Assembly (NCBI GenBank): GCA_033875255.1
Contig: JAWZSN010000001.1
Location: forward strand, 186,001-250,000
Direction of reading: 5' to 3'
DNA length: 64,000 bases
Origin: Marinimicrococcus sp033875255
GTDB taxonomy: Bacteria; Pseudomonadota; Alphaproteobacteria; Geminicoccales; Geminicoccaceae
Part shown: positions 1 to 9,019 of the stretch, piece by piece
Numbering within the stretch: position 1 is the stretch's first letter
Layout of the letters: each line of letters starts with the position of its first letter
Translations under genes and position numbers: made by a program
The notes under the pieces: generated by a model
Told to the model about the DNA's origin: nothing
Seen by the model: the letters and a program-made list of their open reading frames with translations, nothing else
Databases searched by the model: none

Positions 1-163
1 TGAAGACGAAGGTGTCGCTCAGGAGGAAGATCCACATCATGGCCTTCCCCCAGGACACCTGCTTGAAGGCGCGCTGGTCGGACGACCAGTCGGCGGCGAT
101 GCCCTGCCAGCCGCCGGGCCGCGCGTGAGGGAGGCCGGGAGCCGTCGGTGATGCGTGCGCCAT
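1..163 (-). CDS. Haem-copper oxidase subunit III-type protein (partial, N-terminus)
   Basis: Only the first 54 codons are in the window; the gene runs off the left edge. The reading frame starts at an ATG 5 bases after the stop of the upstream subunit III gene, so it is the last visible gene of the oxidase operon. The stretch GKAMMWIFLLSD near residues 40-52 is the first transmembrane segment typical of cytochrome c oxidase subunit III. Two consecutive subunit III-family genes after subunit I are known in some alphaproteobacterial oxidase operons; which one is the structural subunit cannot be decided from this fragment. Confidence 0.8.
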   Translation of the reverse strand, partial: MAHASPTAPGLPHARPGGWQGIAADWSSDQRAFKQVSWGKAMMWIFLLSDTFVF

Positions 164-168
164 GCTCT

Positions 169-819
169 CTACCTCACGCCGCACAGGGCGAGCAGGATCT
201 CGAGATTATCGGTGCCCGAGAACAGCAGGCCGAAGAGGACGAGCCAGACGACCAGGAGGAAGTGCCAGTAGACGGCGCACAGCTCGACATTGAGCCGCAG
301 CCCGGCGGGCGGCGGGTCGCCCTTGAGGCGCGTCGCCGTCCAGCCCAGCGCCACCAGCCCGCCCAGGAGATGCAGGCCGTGCAGCGCCGTGATGAGGTAG
401 AAGAAGGCGATCGAGGCGTTAGTGATGTCGAAGGGCGTCATCAGCGCCAGCTGCCGCCAGGCGACGAGCTGGCCGGCGAGGAACGCCACGGCGAACAGGC
501 CGCCGCCGGCGAGCCCGCTGCGCACCGCCTCGATCCGCTCCTCGCGGATCCCGGCGACGGCCCATTGCATGCCGGCGCTGGCGGTGAGCAGCAGGGCGGT
601 GTTGAGCCACATCAGCCACGGCTGGGCGGAGGGACGCCATTCCTCGTATGCCATGCGCTCGGCGTAGGCCACGAGGAGCAGGAAGAAGAGGACCGTGACG
701 ACACCGCAGAACACCCGCAGGCCGAGCCGCGCGGCGGGCAGGCGGGTCGCCGGCGCGTCCGCCAGGGGAAGCGGCGAGGGCAGCCAGGGCTTCTCGGCGA
801 GCTGCTGGAACAGGCCCAT
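169..819 (-). CDS. Cytochrome c oxidase subunit III family protein
   Basis: 216 residues, five or so membrane segments (about 33-52, 67-89, 105-125, 136-158, 182-203), matching the shorter five-helix version of the haem-copper oxidase subunit III family. It follows subunit I with only 4 bases between, so translation is probably coupled. Subunit III holds no metal centre; it stabilises subunit I and the proton-uptake path. The motif TALHGLHLLGG near residue 144 is the conserved His-rich helix of the family. A second, larger subunit III-type gene follows directly, an arrangement seen in accessory oxidase operons. Confidence 0.85.
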   Translation of the reverse strand: MGLFQQLAEKPWLPSPLPLADAPATRLPAARLGLRVFCGVVTVLFFLLLVAYAERMAYEEWRPSAQPWLMWLNTALLLTASAGMQWAVAGIREERIEAVRSGLAGGGLFAVAFLAGQLVAWRQLALMTPFDITNASIAFFYLITALHGLHLLGGLVALGWTATRLKGDPPPAGLRLNVELCAVYWHFLLVVWLVLFGLLFSGTDNLEILLALCGVR

Positions 820-823
820 CGTC

Positions 824-2581
824 TCAGCCTCCGGCCAGAGTGGGCTGGTTCTGCGGCACGAAATCCAGCTTTGCGCCGGGCACGCTGTAGTCGTAGGCCC
901 AGCGATAGACCACCGGCAGCTCCTTGCCCCAGTTACCGTGGGCGGGCGGGGTCTCGGGCGTCTGCCACTCGAGCGTGGTGGCCCGCCAGGGATTGCCGCC
1001 GGCTTCCCGGCCTTTGAGCCAGCTCCACACCAGGTTGAACAGGAACAGGATCTGCGCTGCGCCGACGATGAACGCCGCGATGCTGATGAAGGCGTTGAGC
1101 GTGTGGGCCGAGTCGGGGATGAAGGAGGTCACGCCGAGCTCGTGGTAGCGCCGCGGGACGCCAAGGAGCCCCAGATAGTGCATGGGGAAAAAGATGGCGT
1201 AGGTCCCCAGGAAGGTGGTCCAGAAGTGGACCTTGCCCATCGTCTCGTTCAGCATCCGGCCGGTGATCTTGGGGTACCAGTGGTAGATCGCCCCGAAGAT
1301 GACGAGGATCGGCGCCACGCCCATGACCATGTGGAAGTGGGCTACCACGAACATGGTGTCGGAGAGCGGCACGTCGACCACCGCGTTGCCGAGGAAGAGC
1401 CCGGTGAGCCCGCCGCTCACGAAGGTCACGATGAAGCCCAGGGCGAAGAGCATGGGCGTGGTGAGGTGGATGTCGCCGCGCCACAGGGTCAGGACCCAGT
1501 TGTAGACCTTGATGGCGGTCGGCACGGCGATGATCAGGGTGGTGACGGCGAAGAAGAACCCGAAGGAGGGGTTCATGCCGCTCACATACATGTGGTGGGC
1601 CCAGACGACGAAGCTCAGGGCGCCGATGAAGACGATCGCCCAGACCATCATGCGGTAGCCGAAGATGTTGCGCCGCGCATGGGTGCTGATGAGGTCGGAG
1701 ACGATGCCGAAGGCGGGCAGGGCCACGATGTAGACCTCGGGATGCCCGAAGAACCAGAAGAGGTGCTGGAACAGGATCGGGCTGCCGCCGCCATAGGCCA
1801 TGGCCTCGCCGCCCTGGATGATGGCCGGCATGAAGAAGCTGGTGCCCAGAATCTTGTCGAACAGCATCATCACTGCGCCCACGAAGAGCGCCGGGAAGGC
1901 CAGCAGCGCCATGACGGTGGCGGTGAAGATGCCCCAGATGGTGAGCGGCATGCGCATCAGCGTCATGCCGCGCGCCCGGGCCTGCAGCACCGTCACCACA
2001 TAGTTCAGGCCGCCCATGGTGAAGCCGATGATGAAGAGGATCAGCGAGACCAGCATCAGCACGATGCCGCTCTCCTGGCCCGGCGTGCCGGCGAGGATCG
2101 CCTGGGGCGGGTAGAGGGTCCAGCCGGCGCCGGTGGGCCCGCCCGGCGTGAAGAAGCTCGCGGCCAGGACCAGCACCGCCAGGAGATAGATCCAGTAGCT
2201 CAGCATGTTGACGTAGGGGAACACCATGTCCCTGGCGCCGATCATCAGCGGGATCAGGTAGTTGCCGAAGCCGCCGAGGAAGAGGGCCGTCAGGAGGTAG
2301 ATCACCATGATCATGCCGTGCATGGTGATGAACTGGTAATAGAGCGTGGCGTCGATGAAGGTGAAGTAGTCGGGAAAGCCGAGCTGCAGCCGCACTAGCC
2401 ACGACAGGACCAGGGCAACGAGCCCTATGGCGACCGCGGTCAGCGAGTACTGGATGGCGATGATCTTGGCGTCCTGGGAGAAGACGTATTTCGTCAGCCA
2501 GCTTTTCGGATGGTAAAGCTCGACGTCCTCGACCTCGAAGGGCGGGACGATATCGGCTGGCCCAAGGCTCCGCTCCACCAT
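824..2581 (-). CDS. ctaD: Cytochrome c oxidase subunit I (A1-type haem-copper oxidase)
   Basis: Catalytic subunit of the terminal oxidase: it reduces O2 to water at the haem-CuB centre and pumps protons across the inner membrane. 585 residues, at least twelve membrane helices. Visible signatures are the low-spin haem ligand in TMHG, the cross-linked His-Tyr region FGHPEVY, whose Glu is the D-channel end point of A1 enzymes, the CuB histidine pair WAHHMY, the haem ligands in HFHMVMG, the D-channel entrance GARDMVFP and the K-channel lysine in PTAIKVY. All key residues are present, so it should be an active proton-pumping enzyme. It starts 28 bases after subunit II, with GGGGAGAG upstream as ribosome site. 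Confidence 0.96.
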   Translation of the reverse strand: MVERSLGPADIVPPFEVEDVELYHPKSWLTKYVFSQDAKIIAIQYSLTAVAIGLVALVLSWLVRLQLGFPDYFTFIDATLYYQFITMHGMIMVIYLLTALFLGGFGNYLIPLMIGARDMVFPYVNMLSYWIYLLAVLVLAASFFTPGGPTGAGWTLYPPQAILAGTPGQESGIVLMLVSLILFIIGFTMGGLNYVVTVLQARARGMTLMRMPLTIWGIFTATVMALLAFPALFVGAVMMLFDKILGTSFFMPAIIQGGEAMAYGGGSPILFQHLFWFFGHPEVYIVALPAFGIVSDLISTHARRNIFGYRMMVWAIVFIGALSFVVWAHHMYVSGMNPSFGFFFAVTTLIIAVPTAIKVYNWVLTLWRGDIHLTTPMLFALGFIVTFVSGGLTGLFLGNAVVDVPLSDTMFVVAHFHMVMGVAPILVIFGAIYHWYPKITGRMLNETMGKVHFWTTFLGTYAIFFPMHYLGLLGVPRRYHELGVTSFIPDSAHTLNAFISIAAFIVGAAQILFLFNLVWSWLKGREAGGNPWRATTLEWQTPETPPAHGNWGKELPVVYRWAYDYSVPGAKLDFVPQNQPTLAGG

Positions 2582-2609
2582 CGCGTGTCTCTCCCCGCTC
2601 TCGCCGCCC

Positions 2610-3410
2610 CTAGTCCGCCGACGCCGCCATCTGCTCGAAGGTCTGCTGCTGTTCCAGCCAGGCCTGGTAGGCGACCTCCTCCTCGACCACCACCGTGCCG
2701 CGCATATAGGCGTGGCCCACGCCGCACAGCTCGGCGCAGAGCACGTCGAACGTTCCGGTGCGTGTCGGCGTGATCCAGAAATAGGTGACCATGCCCGGCA
2801 CCATGTCCATCTTGGCGCGGAACTCGGGCACGTAGAAATCGTGCAGCACGTCGATGGAGCGCAGCAGGACCTTGACCGGCTTGCCGATCGGCAGATGCAG
2901 CTCGCCGCCCTCGATCACCAGGTCGTCCTGCCCGGCCTCGTCCCCGGGCTCGAGGCCCAGCGGATTGTCGTAGCTGACCTTGCGGGTGTCGGAGGTGCCG
3001 AGCTTGCCGTCGGCGCCGGGCAGCCGGTAGCTCCACTGCCATTGCTGGCCGACGATCTCGACCTCGGTGGCGTCCTCGGGCACCGTCACGAACTGGTGCC
3101 AGACCACCAGCCCCGGCGCCAGCATGGCCGCGACGCCCAGCGCGGTGATCCCGGTGAGCCACAGCTCGAGCTTCTTGTTCTCCGGCTCGTAGAGCGCCTG
3201 CCGTCCTTCCTTGTGGCGGAAGCGGAAGACGCACCAGGCCATGAACAGGACCACCGCCACGAAGACGACGCCGGTGATCCAGAAGGTGACGATCAGCGTG
3301 TCGTCGATATAGCTCCAGTTGGAGGCCAGCTCGGTCCACCACCACGGGCTCAGGAAGTGGAAGGCCACGGAGCCAAGGACGAGGAGAACGAGGATGATCG
3401 CCGCTGCCAT
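2610..3410 (-). CDS. ctaC: Cytochrome c oxidase subunit II (CuA protein)
   Basis: Receives electrons from cytochrome c at the binuclear CuA centre and passes them to subunit I. 266 residues from the chosen ATG: N-terminal hydrophobic segment (3-20), two further membrane helices (about 38-60 and 84-105), then a periplasmic cupredoxin domain. CuA ligands are all visible: H190, and C225, E227, C229, H233, M236 in the motif CAELCGVGHAYM. The QWQW motif at 123-126 is the usual aromatic electron entry region. There is no C-terminal haem c domain. The frame stays open upstream to 3800, but that sequence lacks family character, and AGGAGGGAGG precedes this ATG. First gene of the operon. Confidence 0.94.
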   Translation of the reverse strand: MAAAIILVLLVLGSVAFHFLSPWWWTELASNWSYIDDTLIVTFWITGVVFVAVVLFMAWCVFRFRHKEGRQALYEPENKKLELWLTGITALGVAAMLAPGLVVWHQFVTVPEDATEVEIVGQQWQWSYRLPGADGKLGTSDTRKVSYDNPLGLEPGDEAGQDDLVIEGGELHLPIGKPVKVLLRSIDVLHDFYVPEFRAKMDMVPGMVTYFWITPTRTGTFDVLCAELCGVGHAYMRGTVVVEEEVAYQAWLEQQQTFEQMAASAD

Positions 3411-3835
3411 CGTCTGCTCCGTTGCCTCCCTCCTGGAGCGGACGCGCCCTTGAGCGGGCCACAGTCCGCTGGCCGCACGTTCCCGCCCGCCCGAAAGACA
3501 AAGCTGGCGCCGAAGGCCGCGCGACCGGCCGGCAACGCCCCGGGACATCCGGATCCCGGGGACTCCGGCCGACAGATTACCGTGCCTTTTGCCGGCGGCA
3601 CTGTCAAGGAGCCCCCGGCTTACTGCACAGCCCGCAAGACGGGCATGTCCGGATAGTTGCCCGTCACACGAAGATGTGGCCGAGAGTTCGATTGACCCGC
3701 CATCGGCACGGGCGCAGGGTTCGCAATGGCGGTCCGGGTCGCCCGGGCGGCTTGTCGAGAGATCCTCTGCGAGAGGACAGGGGCGGGGAGCGTGGCGCAA
3801 GCGGCCCCCGGGCCGACGGTTGGGGAGAAAGAGCG
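3411..3835. other. Divergent intergenic region between oxidase operon and DUF2189 gene
   Basis: 425 bases separating two divergent start codons, so it should hold both promoters. I see no tRNA, no convincing gene on either strand and no clear long palindrome; the open frames here are continuations of shadow frames. No -35/-10 pair stands out well enough to be annotated. Confidence 0.5.
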
Positions 3836-4726
3836 ATGATCGAGCGGGACCACATCCGCAATCCCGTCGAGTGGACCCTGGACCAGCTCAAGTCCGCCGA
3901 GACGGCTGTCGAGCAGACAGGCCATGCCCTGCGCAGCCACGACGAGCCGGGGCGACCGGCGGTGCCGGAGGTCCGCCGCATCGAGATGGCCGATCTCAAG
4001 GACGTGCTGACCAAGGGAATCAGCGACTTCGGGGCCTGCCGCACCGACGTCATCTTCATCGCCCTGGTCTATCCCCTGGCGGGCCTGGTGCTGGCGCGGC
4101 TGGCCTTCGGCTACGACATGCTGCCGCTGCTCTTCCCGCTGGCCTCCGGCTTCGCGCTCATTGGCCCGATCGCCGCGATCGGCCTCTACGAGATGAGCCG
4201 GCGGCGCGAGCAGGGCGAGGAGATCAGCTGGGCCGATGCGTTCGGCGTGCTGCGCGCCCCCGCCTTCGGCGCCATCCTGGTGCTGGGCCTGGTCCTGTTC
4301 GGGATCTTCCTGGTCTGGCTGACGGTCGCCTACGGGATCTACATGCGCACGCTCGGGCCGGAGCCGCCGGTCTCGGCTGCCGCCTTCCTCGGCGACGTCC
4401 TCACCACCGGCCCCGGCTGGGCGCTCATCATCCTCGGCTGCGGCATCGGCTTCCTGTTCGCCGTTCTGGTGCTGACGATCAGCGTGGTCTCGTTCCCGAT
4501 GCTGCTCGACCGGCCGGTGGGCCTGTGGACGGCGGTGTCGACCTCGGCCCGCGCGGTCCGGGCCAATCCGCGCGTCATGGCCGCCTGGGGCCTGATCGTC
4601 GCCGGCAGCCTGGTGCTGGGCTCGCTGCCCCTGCTCTTGGGCCTGATCTTCGTCATGCCGGTCCTCGGCCACGCCACCTGGCACCTCTACCGCAAGCTGG
4701 TGCCGCGCGGCAGGACGACCGGGTAG
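3836..4726 (+). CDS. DUF2189 family integral membrane protein
   Basis: 296 residues. A soluble N-terminal region (1-60) is followed by about six membrane helices, in the pattern of the DUF2189 family (predicted integral membrane proteins, function unknown). The segment LFPLASGFALIGPIAAIGLYEMSRRREQG after the second helix is the most recognisable part of the family. The ATG is preceded by GGGGAGAAAGAG. It is divergent from the oxidase operon and followed by a 151-base gap. Adjacency to the oxidase might mean a role in membrane or respiratory biology, but that is inference. No enzymatic motif is visible. Confidence 0.85.
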   Translation: MIERDHIRNPVEWTLDQLKSAETAVEQTGHALRSHDEPGRPAVPEVRRIEMADLKDVLTKGISDFGACRTDVIFIALVYPLAGLVLARLAFGYDMLPLLFPLASGFALIGPIAAIGLYEMSRRREQGEEISWADAFGVLRAPAFGAILVLGLVLFGIFLVWLTVAYGIYMRTLGPEPPVSAAAFLGDVLTTGPGWALIILGCGIGFLFAVLVLTISVVSFPMLLDRPVGLWTAVSTSARAVRANPRVMAAWGLIVAGSLVLGSLPLLLGLIFVMPVLGHATWHLYRKLVPRGRTTG

Positions 4727-4877
4727 CCCGGCGCCACCGATCTACCACCATTTTGCCGTTGCCTTCGCCGAGCGGCGGTCGTCCTCTGTTCGCCATCAAG
4801 CAGAACAAGGCGGCCGCGCCGCCGGAGCTGGCGGCGGCGGCCCTTCTGCCGCCTGGCGACCCGGGGAGAAGGCAGCG

Positions 4878-6416
4878 ATGCCCACGCATGTGAGCAGCCA
4901 CGGCTACAGCCCGCGCGAGTATCAGCCGGTTCCCCTCGGCCCCACGTTCGAGGCGGGCCGGTTCGGGCGGATGTTCCCCGAGCTTCCGGCGCTGGAGGTG
5001 GCCGACGCCGCCCTCGAGGCGCTGGGCATGGCCATGAAGGAGCCGGACCCGGCCGATCCCGCGCGCGACAATCCCGGGGTCGCGGCCGGCTATACGTATC
5101 TTGGCCAGTTCGTCGACCACGACATCACCTTCGATCCGACGACGGTGCCGGAGATGCGGGTCGATCCGCAGGCCGTCTTCAACTTCCGTACGCCCAAGCT
5201 GGAGCTCGACAGCGTCTACCTGGCCGGCCCCGGGGTGAGCCGCTACCTCTATGACGCCACGGCCGGAACCGCGGTGCGCGCGAGCCTGCGGATCGGCAGC
5301 ACGCAGGCCACCTCGACCCAGCTGCCGCCGCAGTTCCAGATCGCCGAGCCGCTGCCCAACGATTTGCCGCGTCTGAACAAGGTCGCCGTCATCGGCGATC
5401 CACGCAACGACGAGAATCTCGCCGTGGCGCAGACCCACCTGGCGTTCCTCAAGTTCCACAACAAGATCGTCGGGCGGCTCGCCGGCAGCGTGCCCGACGA
5501 CCGGCTGTTCGAGAAGGCGCGCGAGGCCACCACCTGGCACTACCAGAAGATCGTCCTGACCGACTTCCTGCCGAAGCTCATCCGCCCGGCAGTACTCCAG
5601 GACGTGCTGGAGAACGGCCGGAAGTTCTACAATCTTGCCAATGCCGAGCCCTTCATCCCCATCGAGTTCTCGGTGGCGGCCTACCGGCTCGGCCACAGCA
5701 TGGTGCGCGAGGCCTATCAGTGGAACCGGGTCTTCAGCTCGCCCGACCAGGGCGGGCTGGTGATCGCCTCCCTCGATCTGCTGTTCCGCTTCAGCGAGCT
5801 GTCGAGCGCGGCGGCCGACACCGACATCCCGGTCCCCAGCAACTGGCCGATCGACTGGCGGCGCTTCTTCGAGCTGGGCCAGGGGCCCGGCGTGAACCAC
5901 GCCCGCCGCTTCGACCCGCTGCTGATCCCCGCCTTGCACGATCTCAGGCCGCGGCCCGTGCCGGCCACCGACCCCGCCGCCGACGACAGCCTCGCCGTCA
6001 GGAACCTCAAGCGCGGCCAGCGCATGGGCCTGCCATCGGGACAGGCAGTGGCCTGCCGGATGGGCATCGTGCCGCTGACCTCCAAGGAGATCGTCTCCGC
6101 CAAGGGCACGCCCGACGAGGCGGTCGCCGCCGCGCACGGGCTCGATCGCCAGACCCCCCTTTGGTACTACATTCTCAAGGAGGCGCATGTGCAGGAGGAT
6201 GGCCTGCGGCTCGGCGAGGTGGGAAGCCGCATCCTGGCCGAGGTCTTTGTCGGGCTGCTCGAGGGCGACGCCAACTCGTTCCTCGCCCAGAGCCCGCTGT
6301 GGCAGGCCACCATGTTCAAGGACCCGGCGCACCCGCCCGCCGACGTCTACACGATGGCCGACCTTCTGGCCTTCGTCGACGACGTGAACCCGGTTGGCGA
6401 GGCTGGAGCCGGGTAG
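4878..6416 (+). CDS. Animal-type (peroxidase-cyclooxygenase superfamily) haem peroxidase
   Basis: 512 residues. Haem peroxidase of the superfamily containing myeloperoxidase and bacterial peroxicins: it uses H2O2 to oxidise halides or organic donors. Visible signatures: distal histidine H81 beside D80 in GQFVDHDITFD, which in the animal enzymes also carries the haem link and Ca site, the catalytic Arg/Glu pair R176 and E179 in GDPRNDEN, and the proximal haem histidine H273 in YRLGHSMVREAYQWN. No signal peptide or membrane segment is visible, so it is either cytoplasmic or exported by a non-Sec route. GGGGAGAAGG precedes the ATG. It appears monocistronic. Confidence 0.9.
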   Translation: MPTHVSSHGYSPREYQPVPLGPTFEAGRFGRMFPELPALEVADAALEALGMAMKEPDPADPARDNPGVAAGYTYLGQFVDHDITFDPTTVPEMRVDPQAVFNFRTPKLELDSVYLAGPGVSRYLYDATAGTAVRASLRIGSTQATSTQLPPQFQIAEPLPNDLPRLNKVAVIGDPRNDENLAVAQTHLAFLKFHNKIVGRLAGSVPDDRLFEKAREATTWHYQKIVLTDFLPKLIRPAVLQDVLENGRKFYNLANAEPFIPIEFSVAAYRLGHSMVREAYQWNRVFSSPDQGGLVIASLDLLFRFSELSSAAADTDIPVPSNWPIDWRRFFELGQGPGVNHARRFDPLLIPALHDLRPRPVPATDPAADDSLAVRNLKRGQRMGLPSGQAVACRMGIVPLTSKEIVSAKGTPDEAVAAAHGLDRQTPLWYYILKEAHVQEDGLRLGEVGSRILAEVFVGLLEGDANSFLAQSPLWQATMFKDPAHPPADVYTMADLLAFVDDVNPVGEAGAG

Positions 6417-6615
6417 CCTTCGGCGCGCTGCGCGCGGCTGTTCTTCTGATTGCCGTCAGTCGGGTCCGGTGCGGCATGGCGCGGGTCGCACGCCGCCGCC
6501 ACGGGCCGGCGGCGGCCCCGGGCCGCGTCAATCCTCCCGCCGCGCAAGGGGCGACAACGCGGCCGCGAGCGGCTAGGAACGGCGCCGGTCCCGCAACGCC
6601 AGCCGTCGGCCCTTC

Positions 6616-7530
6616 ATGCTCCAGCTCGTCACGCCGCTCGCCTCCGTCGCTCTTTTGATCCTGCTGGGATGGGCGCTGCGGCGCTTGGGCTTCCTGCCTG
6701 CCGAGAGCTGGCCGCCCATCGAGCGGCTGGTCTATTTCGTCCTGTTCCCGGCCTTGCTGTTCCTCGAGCTGGCGCGCGCCGACTTCACCGGCCTGCCGGT
6801 CTTCGAGGTGGGCGGCGTGCTCATCGCCGCCCAGCTCTCGATGGCGGCGGCCGCTTCCGCCGTACGGCGCCAGTGGCAGGTGTCGGGCGAGTCCTACAGC
6901 TCGGCGGTGCAGGGCGTCGTGCGCTGGAACAGCTACGTGTTCTTCGCCCTCGTGCCGGGCCTGTTCGGCGCTGCGGCGGTGCCGCTGGGAGCGGTCGCCG
7001 TCGCGGCGATGGTGCCGCTCGCCAACCTTCTGAGCGTCGCGGCGCTGGCCCGCTACGGCCGCGCCCGGGTCCACGGCTTCGGCGGCTTCCTGCGCGCCAT
7101 GGCGAGCAACCCGCTGGTCGTGGCCACGCTCGCCGGGGTCGCCTGGAACCAGCTGGCGCCACCGCTGCCCGAGATAGCCGCGGTGTCGCTCGAGACGCTG
7201 GGCAAGGCCACCCTCTCGCTGGGCCTGCTCACCGTGGGCGCCGGTCTGCGCACCGTCGCCATGCCCGGGAGCCTGCGGCTGGTGACGGCGGTGAGCGCGC
7301 TCAAGCTGCTGGTCAAGCCGCTGCTGGCGTTCGCGCTGGGCTCGCTGCTGGGCCTGGGCGGCGCGGCCCTGGGCGTGATCGTGCTGGCCACCGCCGTGCC
7401 GACGGCCACGAGCGCCTACATCCTGGCGCGCATCCTGGGCGGCGATGCCGAGCTGATGGCGGCCATCATCACCATCACCACGCTGCTGGCGCTCTTGACC
7501 ATGCCGCTGATGCTGCTGCTGGTGACCTGA
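6616..7530 (+). CDS. AEC (auxin efflux carrier) family transporter
   Basis: 304 residues, about ten membrane helices arranged as two inverted halves with a short cytoplasmic loop in the middle (about 131-150), typical of the AEC family. Bacterial members export or import malate, malonate and related organic acids; no substrate can be assigned here. Conserved features seen are NSYVFFA near residue 100 and ATAVPTATSAYILA near residue 257. No strong ribosome site is visible before the ATG. It is followed by a hairpin at 7540-7557 and then the amidase gene. Confidence 0.88.
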   Translation: MLQLVTPLASVALLILLGWALRRLGFLPAESWPPIERLVYFVLFPALLFLELARADFTGLPVFEVGGVLIAAQLSMAAAASAVRRQWQVSGESYSSAVQGVVRWNSYVFFALVPGLFGAAAVPLGAVAVAAMVPLANLLSVAALARYGRARVHGFGGFLRAMASNPLVVATLAGVAWNQLAPPLPEIAAVSLETLGKATLSLGLLTVGAGLRTVAMPGSLRLVTAVSALKLLVKPLLAFALGSLLGLGGAALGVIVLATAVPTATSAYILARILGGDAELMAAIITITTLLALLTMPLMLLLVT

Positions 7531-7539
7531 TCAGCGCGC

Positions 7540-7557
7540 GCCCCTGCTGACAGGGGC
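7540..7557 (+). terminator. Short GC-rich hairpin after the AEC gene
   Basis: A perfect 7-base stem (GCCCCTG pairing with CAGGGGC) with a four-base loop begins 9 bases after the AEC stop codon. There is no run of T after it, so if it ends transcription it does so weakly or with Rho. It may only separate the AEC and amidase transcripts. Confidence 0.3.
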
Positions 7558-7624
7558 GGCGAGGGCCTGTTAACTCCCTCTCGAGACATGCGAGCCGTCA
7601 CGAGAACAAAGGGAGGCAGCCGGC

Positions 7625-9019
7625 ATGGCCGAGGATCTCTGCGGACTGAGCGCCGGGGAGCTGGGCAGCGCCTATCGCGACAGGCGCCTGTCGCCGGTCG
7701 AGGTGACGAAGGCGGTGCTCGCCCGCGTCGAGGCCTGCGAGCCCAGGCTCAACGCCATGTACCTGGTGCAGGCGGAGCAGGCGCTCGAGCAGGCGCGGGC
7801 GAGCGAGCGGCGCTGGCAGCAAAGCGCGCCGCTCTCGGCCCTCGATGGCGTGCCCATCACCATCAAGGACAATGTCGCGACCCGCGGCACGCCGACCCCG
7901 GTAGGGACCGCGGCGGGCGACACGACGAGCGCTGCCGCCGAGGACGCGCCGCCGGCGGCGCGGGTACGCGAGGCCGGCTGCGTGATGCTCGGCAAGACCA
8001 CCATGCCGGACTTCGGCATGCTGTGCTCGGGCATGTCCAGCCTGCACGGCACCACCCGCAACCCATGGGATCTCTCGCGCAACACCGGCGGCTCGAGCTC
8101 CGGCGCGGCGGCGGCGGTGGCCGGCGGCTACGGGCCCCTGGCGCTGGGCACCGACATTGGCGGCTCGGTCAGGCTGCCGGCTGCCTATTGCGGTATCGTG
8201 GCCCTGAAGCCCAGCCTCGGCCGCGTGCCGATCCACCCGCCCTATTTCGGCCGGGTGACCGGGCCCATGACCCGCACGGTGGAAGACACGGCGCTGCTCA
8301 TGGACATCCTCAAGCAGCCCGACGATCGCGACTTCATGAACCTGCCGCCGGAGCCCGAGCCCTATGCCGGCGATCCCGCGGCAGCACTCAAGGGCAAGAG
8401 GATCGGCCTCATGCTCGACGTCGGCACCGGCACGAAGCCCACCGAGGAGGTGCGGGTGGCCGTGGAGGCGGCGGCGCGTGCCTTCGAGCAGGCGGGGGCG
8501 ATCGTCGAGCCGGTGGGCCCGATCATGGACGCGCGGATCATGGACGGGCTCAACCGGTTCTTCCAGACGCGCTCGTGCAGCGATCTCCTGAAGATGGACC
8601 CGGCCCGCCAGGCCAAGGTTCTGCCCTTCATCCGCGCGTGGTGCCTGCCGGCGGTGCGCTGGAGCGCGGTGGATTTCTTCGAGGCGCTCAACTGCATCTT
8701 CGAGATGCGCGAGCGGGCGGTGAAGGCCACGGTGCAGCACGACTTTCTCCTGAGCCCCACCAGCCCGATCCCGGCCTACGAGGCCGAGGCGCCGTGCCCG
8801 GGCAGTGATCCCTCCCGGCCCTTCGAGCACATCTGCTTTACCGCCCCCTTCAACCAGTCCGAGCAGCCGGCAGCCTCGGTGCCCTGCGGCTTCACCGGCG
8901 ACGGCCTGCCCATCGGCCTGCAGATCGTCGGCCACCGCTTCGACGATCGCGGGGTGCTGCAGATGGCCCGGGCCTGGGAGGAGCTGCGGCCGGCCATGCG
9001 GGCGTGGCCGTCGCTCTAG
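7625..9019 (+). CDS. Amidase signature family hydrolase
   Basis: 464 residues, full length for the amidase signature family, which hydrolyses carboxamides to acid and ammonia or amine. The Ser-cisSer-Lys triad is visible: K81 in PITIKDN, S157 in the NTGGSSSGAAAA block and nucleophile S181 in TDIGGSVRLP; the spacings match known amidases. The ATG follows GGGAGG at good distance. It lies upstream of a TAXI-type TRAP transporter on the same strand, which suggests that an imported amide or its product is the substrate. No signal peptide is present, so it acts in the cytoplasm. It could equally be an aryl or aliphatic amidase. Confidence 0.92.
   Translation: MAEDLCGLSAGELGSAYRDRRLSPVEVTKAVLARVEACEPRLNAMYLVQAEQALEQARASERRWQQSAPLSALDGVPITIKDNVATRGTPTPVGTAAGDTTSAAAEDAPPAARVREAGCVMLGKTTMPDFGMLCSGMSSLHGTTRNPWDLSRNTGGSSSGAAAAVAGGYGPLALGTDIGGSVRLPAAYCGIVALKPSLGRVPIHPPYFGRVTGPMTRTVEDTALLMDILKQPDDRDFMNLPPEPEPYAGDPAAALKGKRIGLMLDVGTGTKPTEEVRVAVEAAARAFEQAGAIVEPVGPIMDARIMDGLNRFFQTRSCSDLLKMDPARQAKVLPFIRAWCLPAVRWSAVDFFEALNCIFEMRERAVKATVQHDFLLSPTSPIPAYEAEAPCPGSDPSRPFEHICFTAPFNQSEQPAASVPCGFTGDGLPIGLQIVGHRFDDRGVLQMARAWEELRPAMRAWPSL

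Noticed and set aside
3411..3800. N-terminal extension of oxidase subunit II to 3800
   Set aside because: The frame is open but the added sequence has no membrane or signal character, and the ATG at 3410 has a good ribosome site and a normal subunit II start.
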